From: DASTGO01 sp035719045
GTDB taxonomy: Bacteria; Actinomycetota; Actinomycetes; Actinomycetales; Kineosporiaceae
Length of the DNA: 6,863 bases
NCBI GenBank assembly: GCA_035719045.1
Contig: DASTGO010000520.1
Span: forward strand, 1 to 6,863
Direction of reading: 5' to 3'
Below are positions 4,524 through 6,863 of this stretch, piece by piece. A program made the translations under genes and the position numbers. Below the pieces are notes generated by a model. It had not been told where the DNA came from, did not search any database, and saw only the letters and a list, made by a program, of their open reading frames with translations. Each line of letters begins with the position of its first letter. The first letter of the stretch is position 1.

Positions 4524-6085
4524 GTGACCCAGCAGACCCAGAAGGTGGCCGCCCGCCCGGTGGTGCTCGGCCCCGAACCACTGACCTTCGAGGACGTGGT
4601 CGCCGTGGCCCGCCACGGTGCCCCCGTCGAGCTCGGCGAGACCGCCCGCAAGGAACTGGCTGCCGCCCGGGAGGCGGTGGATGCCCTGGCCGCCGGGGAC
4701 CGCCCGGTGTACGGGGTCTCGACCGGCTTCGGAGCCCTGGCCAACCTGCACATCCCGGTGGAGCAGCGGGAGCGCCTGCAGCGCAGCCTGGTCCGCTCGC
4801 ACGCCGCCGGCACCGGACCGGCCGTGGAGCGTGAGGTGGTCCGGGCGCTGATGTTGTTGCGCCTGCACACCATGGCCACCGGCCGGACCGGGGTCCGCCC
4901 GGGCACGGCACAGGCCTACGCCGACCTGCTCAACGCCGGGATCACGCCGGTCGTGCACGAGTACGGCTCCCTCGGCTGTTCCGGGGACCTGGCTCCGCTG
5001 GCCGCCTGCGCCCTGGCCGTGATGGGCGAGGGCGAGGTGGATGACGCGGCGGGTGTCCGCCGGCCTGCCGCCGAGGCGCTGGCCGCGGCCGGGCTGGCTC
5101 CGGTGACCCTGGCTGCGAAGGAAGGCCTGGCCCTGATCAACGGCACGGACGGGATGCTCGGCATGCTCGTCCTGGCCCTGGCCGACCTGCGGCTGCTGCT
5201 GCAGACCGCCGACATCGCCGCGGCCATGAGTGTCGAGGGGCAGTTGGGCACCGACCGGGTGTTCGCGGCCGACCTGATGGCCCTGCGCCCGCACCCCGGC
5301 CAGTCGGACAGTGCGGCCAACCTGCGGGCCCTGCTGTACGCCTCGGGCGTGGTGGCCAGCCACCGGACCCCGGACTGCACCCGGGTCCAGGACGCATACT
5401 CGCTGCGCTGCACCCCGCAGGTGCACGGAGCCGCCCGGGACACCCTCGACCACGCGGAAACCGTTGCGGCCCGGGAGCTTGCGGCCGCGATCGACAACCC
5501 CGTGGTCACCCCGGACGGGCGGGTGGAGTCCAACGGGAACTTCCACGGCGCACCGGTCGGCTACGTGCTGGACTTCCTCGCGATCGCCGCCGCCGACGTG
5601 GCCGGCATCAGCGAGCGGCGGACCGACCGCTTCCTCGACGTGGCGCGCAACCACGGCCTGCCACCGTTCCTGGCCGCGGATCCCGGTGTGGACTCCGGCC
5701 TGATGATCGCCCAGTACACCGCCGCCGGGCTGGTCTCGGCCCTCAAGCGCCTGGCGGTGCCGGCCAGCGTGGACAGCATCCCGTCCTCGGCGATGCAGGA
5801 GGACCACGTGTCGATGGGCTGGCATGCGGCGCGCAAGCTGCGGCAGGCGGTCGACGTGCTGGCGTCCGTGCTGGCGATCGAGCTGCTCACCGCGGCCCGC
5901 GCCCTGGACCTGCGGCGGCCGCTGGAGCCGGCCGCGGGGACGGGGGCCGTGGTGGACCTGTTGCGCGGCAAGATCCCGGGACCGGGCCCGGACCGGCACC
6001 TGGCACCGGAGATCGCCCGCGCCACCGAACTGGTCCGCTCGGGATCGGTTGTGGCCGTAGTGGAATCGACGATCGGGAGGATGGC

Positions 6086-6089
<4 letters not shown>
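4524..6089 (+). CDS. hutH: Histidine ammonia-lyase (histidase)
   Basis: Catalyses non-oxidative deamination of L-histidine to trans-urocanate and ammonia, the first step of histidine catabolism; a cytosolic homotetramer in the family. Numbering from the GTG at 4524 (521 residues), the active-site set is complete: Tyr63 in YGVSTGFGAL, His93 in RSHAAG, the cofactor-forming triad Cys152-Ser153-Gly154 in GSLGCSGDLAPLA, Asn206 in NGTDGM, Gln289, Tyr292 and Arg295 in VQDAYSLRC, Phe340 in NGNFHG and Glu426 in QEDHVSMG. His93 and Glu426 separate histidases from phenylalanine or tyrosine ammonia-lyases. The triad is CSG rather than the usual ASG, as I recall for other Streptomyces histidases. The start is uncertain: GTGs at 4509, 4545 and 4560 are also in frame, and 4560 gives 509 residues, closest to the common length. 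The stop overlaps hutU. Confidence 0.95.
6075..6080 (+). promoter_or_regulatory. Ribosome-binding site of hutU inside the hutH end
   Basis: GGGAGG lies 5 nt before the hutU ATG at 6086 and within the last codons of hutH. The stop and start overlap as ATGA (6086-6089), indicating translational coupling of the two enzymes. Confidence 0.85.

Positions 6090-6863
<774 letters not shown>

Noticed and set aside
4029..5999. A 656-codon open frame antisense to hutH
   Set aside because: Composition is that of a reversed GC-rich gene, rich in Arg, Gly, His and Gln, with no domain; hutH on the other strand is certain.

Overview
This 6.9 kb window is very GC-rich, uses almost only G or C in third codon positions and contains a mycothiol-dependent enzyme. 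Together these point to a high-GC actinomycete, most likely Streptomyces or Kitasatospora (family level is inference).

Layout. Left (1-956, minus strand): a PadR-family regulator overlapping a HAAS-domain membrane protein that runs off the left edge. It is preceded by a probable leaderless promoter and an inverted repeat. Middle left (1053-2805): an IclR-family regulator (minus) divergent from a maleylpyruvate-isomerase-family mycothiol-dependent enzyme (plus). Their shared upstream region holds three tandem 9-mers and a 14-bp perfect palindrome. Middle (2865-3906, minus): an unrecognised small membrane protein and a CspA-type cold shock protein. Between these two lie a tandem hairpin terminator and a long direct repeat. 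Right (4102-6863, plus): about 420 bp of noncoding DNA with a 19-bp tandem repeat and a 16-bp perfect palindrome, then hutH (histidine ammonia-lyase) and hutU (urocanase, truncated by the window edge), which overlap by ATGA.

How it fits together. HutH converts histidine to urocanate and HutU hydrates urocanate, so the right end is the start of a histidine-utilisation operon. The palindrome before hutH agrees at every fixed position with the site I recall for the IclR-type regulator HutR of Corynebacterium. An IclR gene lies 2.6 kb away, and the palindrome in front of its divergent neighbour shares the half-site TCnGG. The best hypothesis from this window is that this IclR protein controls both the mycothiol-dependent enzyme and the hut operon. 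A second theme is that three minus-strand genes each have a TAnnnT hexamer exactly 6 nt before the start codon, the layout expected for leaderless mRNAs. I see no tRNA, rRNA, CRISPR array, insertion sequence or phage gene, and no clearly novel multi-gene system.
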